Positions 23,239 through 35,089 are shown, counted from the stretch's first letter. The stretch is 64,000 bases of DNA from Schistosoma haematobium (GCF_000699445.3 NC_067198.1:37361523-37425522); one strand, 5' to 3'. The notes: a model not told the origin generated them from the sequence alone. Numbers and translations: made by a program.

Positions 23239-23481
23239 GAATGGGTTTTGTGGAGAGTTTTAGAAATTTCACAGATTGAAATCATGAGTCAATTGAAGCT
23301 AGACCACCATGGAAAACCTGGAAGCACTGGACGACCGTTTCGTCCCAGTATGAGACTCCTCAGCAGTGCGCATCCACGACCCCGCACCCAGCGGGATTCG
23401 AACCCAGGAACTACTGGCTTCGCGCGCGAGCACCTAACCACCAGACCACTGAGCTTCAATTGATTCATGATTTTAACCTGC
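23239..23481 (-). mobile_element. Ribozyme-SINE family 1, best-preserved copy
   Basis: Flanked by a 12-bp direct repeat GTATAGATCTCA (23227-23238 and 23482-23493), so it is a discrete insertion. Reading minus: a short 5' piece identical to the outer arm start (ATCATGAATCAATTGAAGCT), the tRNA-like unit with A box at 23433-23448 (TGGTCTGGTGGTTAGG) and B box at 23394-23404 (GGTTCGAATCC, perfect consensus), an intact hammerhead at 23324-23369, then the family tail ending CTCCACAAAACCCATTC. No protein is encoded. Pol III transcription from the internal promoter is known for tRNA-derived SINEs; mobility in trans is inference. No poly-A tail is seen. Confidence 0.88.
23324..23369 (-). ncRNA. Hammerhead ribozyme, intact core
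   Basis: Stem I GCACUG (23369-23364) pairs with CAGUGC (23329-23324). Core CUGAGGA fits CUGANGA. Stem II GUCUC-AUACU-GGGAC forms five pairs. GAAA follows, then the minimal stem III ACG-GU-CGU and the cleavage-site C (23330), giving the triplet GUC. The minimal stem III is the same design as in the known Schistosoma SMalpha ribozyme. All invariant core residues are present; activity is untested. Confidence 0.85.
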
Positions 23482-24214
23482 GTATAGATCTCATGGATAT
23501 ATAGTGTACTGATGCATACAAATGAACCGTATTTTTATGTTTTGCACAGTGTAATATTAATATATATATCAATTCACTTATCTCTATCTAAAAAAAGCAT
23601 TAATCCACATTTCATTGTTTACATTCTAACTAAACTTGGTTAGAAATACATTTCCCCCCTGAATGACGTATGATAAAGTGTGTATGCATACACATGAATA
23701 CAATGACATAATCGAATACAGCGTAACATCAATTAAGGAAAGATATGTGACTTAATAATAAAATATAATTATTTTGATTCTTCACAATCGGGAAATCATT
23801 TTCCCTTAAAAATAAATTAATTAATAGATAATTAATGTGAATAAACTTCGTAAACTATGTGGTTTAAAAGAATGACATTAGTAAACGAAGTTTGCGTTCT
23901 TTTTTTATACTCAAGGGAAATTGAAATTTGATCAAGTCGACTTATTGATTTATTCCCCTTAATTTGAAGTTTAATTTAGAGGTAGATCAACATTGAAAGT
24001 ATTGAATATTGAATGAATGTAATCAATTGTAGGGACTGTTAGAAATGTGATTTAATTTTTTGGATTGAATTTTTATGATAGATTGTTAAATACAAACATT
24101 TTGTCTGTGCTTATATATTTAATTTTTATGACTGTGACTTAAAGTTATTGATTTGGTATTTGCTTGAAATACACCGTACTCATATTTAGTAAGTTAATGT
24201 TTTCATAAGTCGTG

Positions 24215-24300
24215 AATGAGCTGTGCTGAGAACTCCCATACTACAACGTAACAGCTATCCAGTTCTTATTGGTTTTTTAGTGGTTTTCAAACTAATATCA
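24215..24300 (+). mobile_element. Ribozyme-SINE family 1, remnant
   Basis: GTGCTGAGAACTCCCATACTACAACGTAAC aligns with the ribozyme arm but the core is destroyed. Confidence 0.45.
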
Positions 24301-25676
24301 ATTTGTGATATAAACGATGAGAACCTATTATCTTCAAAGCCACTTATGGCAGTTTTTGAAACCTCTTCCTTATTATTGATCACAAAAGTATCTTAATGAG
24401 TGTGGGGAAGCAAGAAAGGAAAGTATGGGAATCACTACATTTGAGAAAAAGCCCGTTTTCTTATGGTTTAGCTTCAAATGTGACAAAATAGGTAGTATGA
24501 TTAATCCTAGACTAAATTCTGCGTTGAAGAGGACGTATCCAGCCACCAAACTAGTTTCATTATGTTAAACAAACCGCTCATCAAAACAGACAAAAGTGGA
24601 AAAATTTCCATCCTCAATTTTATTTGCCTGTTTACGTGTTCATGCCAAAGAACATAAATTGAAAGCATAGTAAGGATAGTTCTTGTTCACATTTTAGAGC
24701 AGATTGTACAGAACATTGAGAGTTAAAGACCAACATACTATTGCCTATCATCTGTCTGACAGTGAACACGATACTGATATTCTATAAATCGTTCAAAATA
24801 ATCAACACCTAAGCGATTTCTAATTTACCTTGATACAGCAAGACTATCACGATTGAGAAGTTGATACCAAACGTATTTATTCTAATGGACACATTTGTAA
24901 TTCTCTCACTACCGTGGTAACTTATATTTACATTATTTAGTTAAGTAATATCTTATGTCATATAAGCAACTACAAAATCCTTTTTCGTCCCTGGGTCTTT
25001 TGAGCTTCACTCATCTTACTCTGTTATTTAATCAAGTTTAATTATTTATTTCCTTTGTACTATTGAAATATGTGTTGATTTAATTCAGTTATTTATTTAA
25101 ACTGTAGAAGTAGTTTACACCAAGTCACGAAACGTCAGAAATACAAGTTTCTACTCATAGGGATAATAACAAAAAACTATATTTATTATTTAATTTAATG
25201 ATCGTTATTACGTAATTTTCTAATCAATATTCATTCTCTAGAAGCGTATCTCCTCGTATTTAGAAAAAACTTTTTCTCCTAGAATTTTAACACATAGATG
25301 TTCATCCACTTTTCCATAACTGTTATTATTATTCTACTAATCATCACTAATATGATGTAAAGATGTAAATTAGTTATAAATTATCATTTATATCGTTTCT
25401 AGGTGGTAAGCAGCTGGCAAGAATCCACGATATAAATGTATTCACCTTATTCTGGTACGCTTATTGTTTGTGCTTTATTCAAATTAGGAAAAATAGGAAA
25501 AATATGTGAAGTTTTTGAGTGAAAAAACTTGATTCAACAGTTTTTCTAATAAGGGAGGAAACTGGTAGGCCTTTGATTCACATGGAATTTCATCGCATGA
25601 AAAATTATCATCAAAATAATGGGAAACAGAACAGCTCCGTAGAATGTCTCTTCTACAGATGGTCATATTGAGAGAT
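24301..25676. other. AT-rich DNA, nothing identified
   Basis: No coding or repeat feature supported. Confidence 0.3.
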
Positions 25677-25679
25677 CAA

Positions 25680-25724
<45 letters not shown>
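25677..25724. repeat. (AAT)n microsatellite
   Basis: About fifteen uninterrupted units. Confidence 0.95.
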
Positions 25725-27123
25725 TCATCATCTCTCTCAAACACTTGAAATTTTGTTAAGACTATCAGACAACTTATCCGCAAATCGGTTGTTTTCAGTG
25801 TTTAGAATTCTCCGGAAGCCGCTACGATGATATAAAATTTACATTGGATGAAACATAAAAATAAACCATCAACTTACATTCAAATGAAATGAAAAAAATC
25901 CCCATAATCATTAATATTTTTGGCTTGTTTTTTTCAATTACTCCAATTTAATATTGAAAAATCTTTAGTAAAAGTCGACCTTCTTGGACTTCATATGATT
26001 TGCCAATGGACTAAGTTTCAAGTGGTGGTTTGTAAACTCCACGTGGCATATGAAACATGTTTTAAGTGAGTACTACTCAGATGGGCGAAACGTATGTGGT
26101 ATAGAAATATGGAAAAAATCAGAAGATAGTCGCCTCTTCACAGTCTCCCAGAAAAACCTACAATTGTTCATCACTAGTATCTAACGATTCACTCAACAAC
26201 AGTTCCAAATTTTTGAAAATCAAATACAAGAATGATGTTTCCTCATTCGGAAAGCGATTCACAACCAACAAGTCATCTGTTTAGGCGAAGTTCCGTAAAC
26301 GATGGCTGATAATCCATCTAACTACTCTCAGAAATGCCAAGTTAACCTAAGTATCTTACATCTTAAGAAGGTAGGCTCCATATTGCTTTCAAAACCATCG
26401 GTACTTGTTACAAATATCGTCGTTTTAAGTTTAGTGAATGCCACCTTCAGGAAAGCTTGTACGAACAACAATTATCCGATAAACAATTTGATTGGTTAGG
26501 ACTTGCAATAATGATGTTCAAAGATCAAGAAAATGATTTCAAATGAAGAAATAGTGAACACTACAGATTAGAAATGTACCAAATAGATTTTGGAAGTTTT
26601 GTTTTCGGATTAAAATATGTTGTTTGGCTTCACTCAAGCAAGAACATTATTAGTTTATATTTCAAGAAGTGTCAGTAATTTTGAGTAAATCAATTTAAGC
26701 ATAAATAACTAGTTCTTTCGTAGTGAGTAAAATTTTTCAGTCAAACATATTCACACTTTTTTATAACGAACAACCATATGATCGTTCTGCTGATCGACAT
26801 CAGCAGCATAAACTTCAGGCAGAAAAACGATGAAAGCTCGACGACCAAACCATCCAGCCCAGAAAACAAAACTTCACCAAAATCATCTAGCTGAGCTACA
26901 AATCTTCATCAGAAAACTCTATGAATTAATTAGCCAATTAGAAACAAGCAGTTTAAATTTATACAGTCGATAAATCACTAACATACACAAAACTGAATAC
27001 GCTGAATTGAATTAATTAAAATGTTTAACATAATAATACTTAAATAATATTGTCACAAAATAAATGCCAAAGTACGAAGTTCAACGAAGAGAACTCCTTC
27101 CAACGCATTTATTGTCAAGCTGT

Positions 27124-27126
<3 letters not shown>
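25725..27126. other. AT-rich DNA, nothing certain
   Basis: No gene supported. A 65-residue frame at 26302-26499 has no recognisable domain. Confidence 0.3.

Positions 27127-27166
<40 letters not shown>
27127..27166. repeat. (AT)n microsatellite
   Basis: Twenty AT units. Confidence 0.95.
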
Positions 27167-27171
<5 letters not shown>

Positions 27172-27329
27172 TTCTTTATAAATATTAGTTCCGTGAGGAC
27201 GTATGAACAAGGAATAAACATGATGATGTAATAGAAAGAATATGATTATAAAACAACGTTCAATGCAGTAAAGATGCGACTAATGTTCGTCAGTACGAAC
27301 ATTTTTTCTATATTCGTAAAAGATAATTT

Positions 27330-27690
27330 TCCTCGTCTGGTCACCTCCATGTGCATCTACCAGTTCACCTACTCTTGTAGAACAAGATGCATAAGCCGTA
27401 GCCAGCGCTCGCTTTCAACTGGGATACAAGAACTCATCCTAGTGTGGTTCTACAAGGGTGAGAGGACAGTAGTTAGAAAATCCATTCTTGAACATCTAAT
27501 CGAATGTAATCACTTCACTGATCCACGGGTTGAATTTAAAGTTGTCTATACATTTTGAAGAAATCTACCAAGAATTCTTTGTACTCAACTCCTTAAAATA
27601 GCAGAAGCTCTTGCCATCCATGAGTTCAAGCCAGAGCTGTGCATACAAAAGAATTATGTCATATTCTTATCGTTGCATTGGCCTTAAAAT
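27330..27690 (+). pseudogene. Penelope-like element tail, GIY-YIG endonuclease fragment
   Basis: One frame gives YQFTYSCRTRCISRSQRSL, LILVWFYKGERTVVRKSILEH and CNHFTDPRVEFKVVY, matching the GIY-YIG region of Penelope-like retroelements (usual pattern CxCGxxYIGxTxRxLxxRxxEH). The two Tyr/Gly landmarks are mutated. After a stop the C-terminal signature continues to about 27685: LLKIAEALAIHEFKPELC, IQKNYV and LSLHWP. Compare PLE tails at 28845, 31090 and 50690. RT is absent from this copy. Confidence 0.72.
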
Positions 27691-27789
27691 GTTATTATTA
27701 TTTCATTTCGTATTTGAAAATATCCCCCTTTCTCTTTAATTATGTTTCATATTCTCATGATTTTATTCATGATTATTTCTGATATTTTG

Positions 27790-28085
27790 ATAGTCGAATT
27801 CATGGGTCGATTTAAGCCATACCATCATTGAAAGTCCAGAAGCACTGGATGGTCGTTTTGTCTTAATATGAGACCCCTCAGCAGTGAGTATTCAGGACTC
27901 AGTGGTTTAGAGGTTAAGCGTTTGCGCGCAAGACCGAAGGTTTTATGTTCGAGTCCCGAGCGCGGGATTGTGGATGTGCACTGCTGTGGAGTCCCATACT
28001 AGGACGAGACAGCCGTCCATTGCTTCCAGGTTTTCAATGGTGGTCTAGCTTAAACAGACTCATGAATTCAACCATTTAAATTACT
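27790..28085 (+). mobile_element. Ribozyme-SINE family 1, palindromic copy
   Basis: Left arm to CAGCAGTGAG, then the tRNA-like unit (CAGTGGTTTAGAGGTTAAG; ATGTTCGAGTCCC) and the sense ribozyme arm at 27995-28050. Core changed to CUGUGGA and GAGA, so it should be dead. The tail ends at CGATCTCCATTCTGA. Confidence 0.8.
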
Positions 28086-28844
28086 GCGATCTCCATTCTG
28101 ATATCACTTCATTTCATCTAACCCATCCATTACCTTTGATCATCGTATCAAAAACAATTTAATCACCTTACTTCATTCACATTATAATCTAATGCTGATT
28201 TATTAGTTTTGTAAGGCTTTCTATGTACACACACTACACGCAATCTTTTATTGTAATTATTTACATTATGTAATCTGTGTTAAAATCTTTCTATCACATC
28301 GTCATGTTTATCCCTTGCTTACATGTCCTAACAAAACTAATATGTGATGTTTATATGATTGTACAGCTTGATAATAAATTTGTTGGAAAAAGATCCCTTC
28401 TCTGAATTTCGTGTTCTTAGTGTTTAAATGGGAATTATATGTCAAATGTCAAAATAATCTCTAATTTAACTCTTCTTTACGTCCAGTTAATGTTTGGAGA
28501 GAGAAATGCTTGAATAATGAATGAATAATCCCTAGATGAGTTTGAAGAAGAAACAACAGGATTGGGTGCTACCCTGAAAGAAAATGGATATTCGAATAAA
28601 TTTATAAATAAACATTTAGCAAAGTAAACAGATCATAAGGCAAGCCTAACTGTGAGCAAAAAGTCTCTGTGTATGCGCTTACAATTTAAAGGCGATGCAT
28701 CCAGTGCAGTGCTAATACTAAAGTTACAGTGAGCAATCCAAAAGACTTTTGATGCAAGCAGACCACGATTATTGCTTTCTACACATACGATGATTAATCC
28801 GAGATTGAAAGATAAGTTGCTTAGAGTAGCTACTTTTTTCTGTG

Positions 28845-29178
28845 TCTATCAATTCAACTGCTCCTGCGTAGCAAGTTATACTGGCAGGTATCCTAAGAAT
28901 TTGTAGTTTTGGCTCGCGAGCACCTCTTAGGTATAGCCAAAACTGTTAACAGCTCAATTTTAGCTCATTTAGTACAAATGAGTCATACAGACAACATCGA
29001 GCAATTATTCGCAATAATATATCATAATAACACCAACCTTCCTATGTCCATCAGATTGAGAATTCTTCAGACAACTGAAGCAATTGCTGTTCGGATCAAA
29101 AAGCTGCAGCCTTGCGTCCAAAAGAAATATGTTCAACCGCTTCTTCTACCTTGGGCAACTACATGTCTAATTAGTTAA
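28845..29178 (+). pseudogene. Penelope-like element tail, GIY-YIG fragment
   Basis: Starts near YQFNCSCVASYTGRY with one stop shortly after, then AREHL and NSSILAHLVQMSHTDN, then QTTEAIAVRIKKLQPCVQKK and the closing LLLPW. This is the end of a PLE open frame. The second copy at 50690-50918 shares NSSILAHLVQ and the downstream 3' untranslated sequence. Confidence 0.75.
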
Positions 29179-29660
29179 TAATCATTTTTATTATATGGTG
29201 ACGCATTCTGATTAATATTCTTTATCATAGCTCAAACTTAGCATTGTTATTATTATTATTATAACATCTTCCAACGTTTTTGAGAAACTTATCCTGTATC
29301 CACCCTTATTTACGACTTTGTACCTAATTCATAGTATTCTGCGTATTACCTGATTTTTTATTTGCAACCACATTATCGTTTCTCTCATCCCAATGTTACT
29401 CTAATCGTTAAGCTTATTATTTCATTTAACGTTTAAACTTATTCAAGTGACTACTTCATCTCAACTATTGAAATTACTACAATCTCCACAAAACCCCTTC
29501 TGATACTTCATGTTTATCAACTTAACATTACCAAATTGATTTTATATGACAAACAATCTTAAATTCACATGTTATAAGTTTAAATGATGTAATTTTCCCT
29601 TAAAACTGATTTTTTTTTGAATTATTAATTTGGATATTGAATTTATAAATTATAGAACCT
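29179..29660 (+). repeat. PLE 3' untranslated region
   Basis: From about 29520 to 29660 it matches 51290-51420 (AAATTCACATGTT, then TTATTAATTTGGATAT), so it belongs to the element. An isolated family 1 SINE tail (TCAACTATTGAAATTACTAC then CTCCACAAAACCCCTTCTGA) sits inside at 29460-29505. Confidence 0.6.
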
Positions 29661-29679
29661 GAAGAGAATTTATAAGCAA

Positions 29680-29800
29680 AGATGGCTAGTGGCTAGCAGT
29701 GGAATCCAGTACGCGCGTTTTGTCTTATTTAGGACTCGTCAGCTGGATGTGTCTGCATCTCAGAGTTGATGTTTACTCTGGGACTCTAAACAATACTAAG
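29680..29800 (-). mobile_element. SMalpha SINE fragment with decayed hammerhead
   Basis: Minus strand reads CAGCTGACGAGTCCTAAATA, AAAACGCGCGTAC and TGGATTCCACTG, the SMalpha ribozyme with GAAA changed to AAAA. Confidence 0.75.
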
Positions 29801-29834
29801 TGCACCTGAAAAGAATTGATTGAAAAGTATATTC

Positions 29835-30473
29835 GGCGAGACTATAGTTTATGGACGACCTTTGAACGAATCTTAAGTGACCTTGATAAATGTTAGCCAA
29901 TCAGAAAACAGTCTGTATAGATTAAAAATATGTTATACAAACCCAAAGAAATAAAGTGGATACACTTCTGATACGTGGTTCAAAAACTCGTCAAGGTTAG
30001 AAAGAGGTTCAGAGGTTCTAAAATCGTAATGCATGCAGTAGAGGAAATCATCCACACGGCTACAGAATAGTCAGCCTCTGGAGCCATGATAAAGTCTCAA
30101 AAACTCTTTCAACCTCGAACATATAACTTCAATATTGTTTGTGTGCACTCCGGTTGTTGAGTGCACAAAATGCTACTTGTGTATAACGACACGATAAACA
30201 TAAACAAGCCTATGTGGGAGTCTGTACGTTCTTCAGTCATCCGTATATATTGTAGTACCTGTCTACAGCCAGTGTTACTGGTGTCTTTACTATCCAGTTC
30301 GCCATAATTGTCATAATTTGCCTTAGTTAGTAATTATTTATAGGTTTTCACCACGAACTGTCATCAGCTATAATGCCAGAAATTTATTTAGTCAAATAGA
30401 TGAAAGGCTTTCGCGCCGAAATCCGAGATCTATTATCTTATACCTGATTGATTCGTTCACAAATTACAGTCAC
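29835..30473 (+). mobile_element. MITE-like element, long variant
   Basis: Starts GGCGAGACTATAGTTTATGG and ends TTCGTTCACAAATTACAGTC, imperfect inverted ends. The first 70 and last 150 bases match the 288-bp copies at 40945-41232 and 51474-51761. About 350 bases in the middle are extra. No open frame. Confidence 0.6.
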
Positions 30474-31089
30474 CATTTTATTTGTTATAGCCGCTAAATT
30501 ATCACGTTTTGTGCAAAATTCCCTGTGAACCGATCGAACGTTAGAATTAAGCACTGAAGTTGACGCCGTGACCCTGGGATCTCTCAAACGCTTCTGATAG
30601 GCTCATTCGTATTCTTCTATATTCATCTATATGTGTATTTAAATATGATAGGAATTTTTCGATAATCTTATGTTTGTTTGCTTTTTTCCTCCCTATACAA
30701 GAAAGATAATATTTATTAATGACAATTTTTTGATATTTCAACACTTCTCATTGAAAATTATTTTTCATTCTATCCAAATTGATTTTCTTCTTACATAATC
30801 TATGAACAGGCAACTTCTCGAGATACCATACATACCTACATACAAATGGATGTACTATTATAGAAAATTGATGAAAATGTATTGTACAAGTAATGTGTAA
30901 GAAATATCATTTGTACTAACTAAAAATAAAGAATTTTTTTATTAGACAATAATCTAAGCATACATACATGCATTATAAAGTATCGTTTTATAGACTGTTT
31001 GAAAAGATTCTCTTCATTATTATTATTATTACTATCTAGTGTAACAATGGAAAATTATGCTTATTAGTTTTGTAACTTTTTAAAAGAAT

Positions 31090-31378
31090 GAAAATCCTTG
31101 AAATTACTTGAATCATCTAAAACAAAACTTACCAGACAACTTAACCAACGAATGAGTGAACATCTACCAACTTGGTTTATAAAAGGTCAGATAAAAACAA
31201 TTCACAGTTCTATCTTGGCACATCTCATTGATAGCGGTCATACTGTAGATAAATCGAAATCATTTCGAGTGATCTATCGTATAACTTCATCATTTCCCAA
31301 CGGAGTTCGTGTTAGCCTCTTATATATAGCTGAAGCCATAGGAATTCGTACAAAAAAACTTATATACCATTTAAAATG
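31090..31378 (+). pseudogene. Penelope-like element tail, GIY-YIG fragment
   Basis: Frame with KLTRQLNQRMSEHLPTWF, then SSILAHLIDSGHTVDKS, FRVIYRI and LLYIAEAIGIRTKKL, the same order as the other PLE tails. Sequence before the first Arg/Glu-His block, including the GIY and YIG boxes, is missing. Confidence 0.7.
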
Positions 31379-32137
31379 ATCGACTTTTATAGATATTAGT
31401 TCTGAAAATAATAAAACGAAATATCTTTATATTTAGTCAAGGAGAGTGGTATTATTTTATGTAACATCATGAAGATTACTTATATGAACTTAGGAGTAGT
31501 AGTTTAAAAACATTTTAATGACTAATTCAGTTCTAAATTGAGCTAATTAGTTTCATTCTAGTGATGGGATAGATCATAAAAATCATTGATAGATCATTTG
31601 GAAATAATATTTTATCCTACGTTTCAAAATTACTAAATACACAATGTGTAATTAGGTATTTGTTTTGGAATACTGATTTGCAAAAGAATAAAAATGAATG
31701 ATCTACACTGAGTTTATGCCTTCTGCTTTTATATATTTATCACAAAAGTAACTTACATTTACTTATTTACACTTTGACTGATTAAACAATATATGACCAC
31801 AATTCATTCTAGATGTAAAATATGATACTGGTGAGTTTCATACCTGGTTTGGTTTCTCTTTAGGATGATATACACTTAGAAAATTGGATAAGTGTCTTTT
31901 ATCTTAATCAATTACCTGTGAGTGTGAATATTTAAATTTGGATTAGGAGAATGATATTCAATGAAGTTTTATGGAATTTCTAAATTTTCGGTTTGACCAC
32001 AGACTTCTTGCTACAGCCTATCTAATGAAACTGGATAAAATTAAGTATTCACGTTTAAATAAAGCTCTATTTATTCGGTATATTACCGAGTTTTTTTTAG
32101 ATGTTGCATAACTTTCCAAAGGTAGACGAAAATTAAT
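31379..32137. other. AT-rich DNA, nothing identified
   Basis: No gene or repeat supported. Confidence 0.3.
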
Positions 32138-32148
32138 TTAGCTAAGTA

Positions 32149-32517
32149 CCCATAACTGATTGATCACTGGGTGGTGATCAGTGTCATGCGTCAGGTCCTT
32201 TTTAGTGCAAATCGAATAGTATCGATCAAGTTGCAACATGGCCGCTAGTCTAGGTGGCTCGATATTGCGTGCACTATGTTGAGACAAGATGGTGGTTGTG
32301 GGTAGTCAATTGTGAATACATCTTAGTTCTACAGGAGGTCAGTCGCGGCCTGGATAGCCCAGTGGCAAAGTCTCTGACTGTAAAGCTAGGTGATACGGAA
32401 CCGAATCCGTCAAGGAGCATCATTTCTCTCAAGATTACAGGTACACCTTGCTGACGTGTGCCAAATAGCACGAAACCTGGTTCCAGGGTTTCCCGTTGAC
32501 TACCCCCAACCACCATC
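32149..32517 (+). mobile_element. Ribozyme-SINE family 2, full copy with terminal hairpin
   Basis: Flanked by 11-bp direct repeats TTAGCTAAGTA (32138-32148) and TTAGCTTAGTA (32518-32528). The 5' part begins near CTGATTGATCACTGGGTGG. A 24-nt arm at 32286-32309 is complementary to 32496-32519 with one mismatch. The loop holds a tRNA-like unit (A-box-like TAGCCCAGTGGCAAAG; B-box-like GGAACCGAATCC at 32397-32408) and a hammerhead-like motif at about 32446-32492 (CUGACGU, stem GUGC/GCAC, GAAA). A9 is U, so this motif should be inactive. The 3' end is CCAACCACCATC, shared with the copy at 39325-39554. Confidence 0.75.
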
Positions 32518-33154
32518 TTAGCTTAGTAACTATTGAACAAGACACTAATCTTTTCCAGATGATCGCAGTTTTCACAATACTCTATAAGCCCACAAAGACA
32601 TAATGTTTTACAAAGCCAATACCATGAGAAAAGGTGATAAAAAATTCGAAACAATCTCATCACATAGTGTGATTAAGTTATTTCCACAAATTTATTTTTA
32701 TGTCTGTGCAGCTTGAATGGTACAAATTGTCAGTTATGCCTAAAACGTTTGACAGTAAACAAATTCAAAAGATCACAATGCTAAGAATTTGATGGGAAAT
32801 TATAAATTATTCGATGACTTTACGTGCCCACGTAGTAACTCACGAAATAAAAGAAAACACAGTTACTGATTTCACTTACATAATTACACCTGCAACCTAT
32901 TTTTAAAAAAATATTCAGTAAAACAAGTATTTCTCAAAGTGATGTATAAAGGCTGGAGAAATAATCGATATTTTATTGTCTTTGAATGCATCATAATAAA
33001 AAGTAAAATGTGACATACACAAATGGTTACATGTGTTCTTTGTAAATCTGATATTACTTTTCAATAGGTACGATAGATTAATACTTTAATTTCGTGTTAT
33101 ATAAGTGCTGTCGTGAAGTTAACTATAACCAGAGAATTAAATACCTATGCAACA

Positions 33155-33525
33155 GAAGGGATTTTGTAAAGATTTTAGTAATTTCAATAGTGGAAATCAT
33201 GAATCAATTGAAGCTAGACCACCGTAGAAAACCTGGAAGCACTGAACGGCCGTTTCGTCCTAGTATGGGGCTCCTCAGCAGTGCTCATCCGTGATCCCGC
33301 CCCCGCAAGATTCGAACTCAGGACCTAACAGTTTGGCGCGTGAGCGCTTTACCATTAGACCACTGGGCTAGCATCCAATGGTATTATTATCTAATGGTCT
33401 CTAGTTCGAATCTTGTGGGGGGAGGATCACGGATGTGCACTAGTGAGGAGTCCCACACTAGGACGAAACGGCCGTCCAGTGCTTCTAGGTTTTCCAAGGT
33501 GTTCTGACTTAAACTGACTCATGAT
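33155..33525 (-). mobile_element. Ribozyme-SINE family 1, palindromic copy with doubled tRNA-like loop
   Basis: Both arms present. The loop contains a minus tRNA-like unit (TGGTCTAATGGTAAAGCGCT; AGTTCGAATCTTG) and, after TAGCATCCAATGG, part of a second in the opposite sense (ATCTAATGGTCTCTAGTTCG), so even the centre is inverted. The plus arm ribozyme at about 33435-33490 has C3 changed to G (AGUGAGGA). Confidence 0.8.
33239..33284 (-). ncRNA. Hammerhead ribozyme, intact core with one stem II mismatch
   Basis: Stem I GCACUG/CAGUGC perfect; core CUGAGGA and GAAA; stem II GCCC/GGAC with one C-A mismatch; stem III ACG-GC-CGU; cleavage-site base U (GUU triplet), still within the NUH rule. Confidence 0.65.
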
Positions 33526-33844
33526 TTCAACTTATGCAGCATTTGAAAATGTAACCAGATAACAATAACATCGATAAAATAGTTCAACCTACTTTCCTAT
33601 TAATAGCCTCAAAGAAAATCTATGATTCAAGACGAATTTTCAGTTTATTTCATATTGCTGAAATGATTCTGTTGTTGAATATAACTAAAACAACTGTTTC
33701 TTTAATTATTTATCAGCCAACCCGTAAATATTGCGGAAATGTAATTCATAGTAAGTATTGGTATGAGGGTCTCGAGAAGATGACTGAATTTTGTGTTTTA
33801 CATCACAAAATTATAATAGTTAGACAATCATCACAAATCATGTA

Positions 33845-33975
33845 GTACTGGACAGCTATTTTGTTCTAGCATGAGACTCGTCATCAGTGAGAATCCATAA
33901 CCTCACTGGTGATAAGACATAAGACCTTCAGATTTCGCCGCTAGCGTTTAACCTTCGGATGACTGAGTCTGTATT
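33845..33975 (-). mobile_element. Ribozyme-SINE family 1, remnant
   Basis: TACTGGACAGCTATTTTGTT, ATGAGACTCGTCATCAGTGA and tRNA-like fragments follow the family order but are heavily diverged. Confidence 0.55.
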
Positions 33976-35089
33976 CAATATTTAACATTTCTAACTTCTA
34001 TAGAAGCGAATCGTTAAATTTTACAATCCCTATGAACCCCTCATAAAAATAATATTAATCATGAGTTTACCAGTAACTAATTCAGATAGGTTATTCTATA
34101 AGTTCTAGTGAGATACCTTGACCAATAGAGTTCGACCGTGTTGGAAGTGAGGCGATAGTATTAAAAAATGGTTGAGTAATCTCCAGAATTGATTGAAGTA
34201 AGAAATGTTACCCATGGGTTTTGCCATAGTTAGGAATTCTCAGATTCAGGGGTGAAATAATGGAACAAATATTCTTTATAGCCTACATCCAATCTTTAAT
34301 CAGCCAAAATCATGTTTTATAAGTGTTTTTAATGGTGATTATCTTTCACTCATCTTCAATCAAAAGAGTCTTCTATCAGATTATCAGCCTTTAAACTACT
34401 AAGTTGACATTCAGCAGTTCACATTTCTAAAAGTTGTCTTGCATTCCCATTTCTGAGTAACCACCCTACTTTCCCAGCTCTATCCCAGATAGGATCGATG
34501 TGTGCTAGAACAAAACAGATGTTTAGTGCTTATTTTTCTTCAATGGTCGTCTACCTATAGTCACTTCATAATCCAGGTTAGAATACTCAGTCTTCACAGA
34601 CCGTCTATACTTTGAAATTGTTAAAACTTTTCACAAACCACCCAATCAAATAATTTATTTGTTATTGTGTGTAAAATTGTAGTGATTTTTTACTTTTTCA
34701 CCCACAGAAATGTTTAGTTCCATTGTAGTAGCACAGATTAATTATCTCTATGATGTAGGTCATGTAAATTAAAGCATACGGGGAACTATAGTTTTGTTTC
34801 AATGAACTGAAAATTATTATTATCACCACTATTATTACATTATTAATAAAACCATTATCTAAAATGTTTTACTCAACTGATAAATCTGATTCTGTGGAAG
34901 AAATGCATTAGTTTCAGAATAGTATGAATATGTTTTTATTTTAATAATCTCCATTTCATAACTTTATACGAATTGTAGGTGGCCTATAACTACAATGAAT
35001 TAACTTGAAAGTAAATATTGGTTGATAAATGATAAATATGAGAGATTGTATTTTCCTATCCGTTCAATTCGAACACAGTTCACAAACTA
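33976..35089. other. AT-rich DNA, nothing identified
   Basis: No gene or repeat supported. Confidence 0.3.

Noticed and set aside
23390..23455. A functional tRNA gene
   Set aside because: A and B boxes are good but no cloverleaf acceptor stem or anticodon arm is preserved; the unit is part of a SINE.
32254..32516. Frames on both strands across the family 2 SINE
   Set aside because: They read through tRNA-like and hairpin sequence and are not conserved in the second copy.
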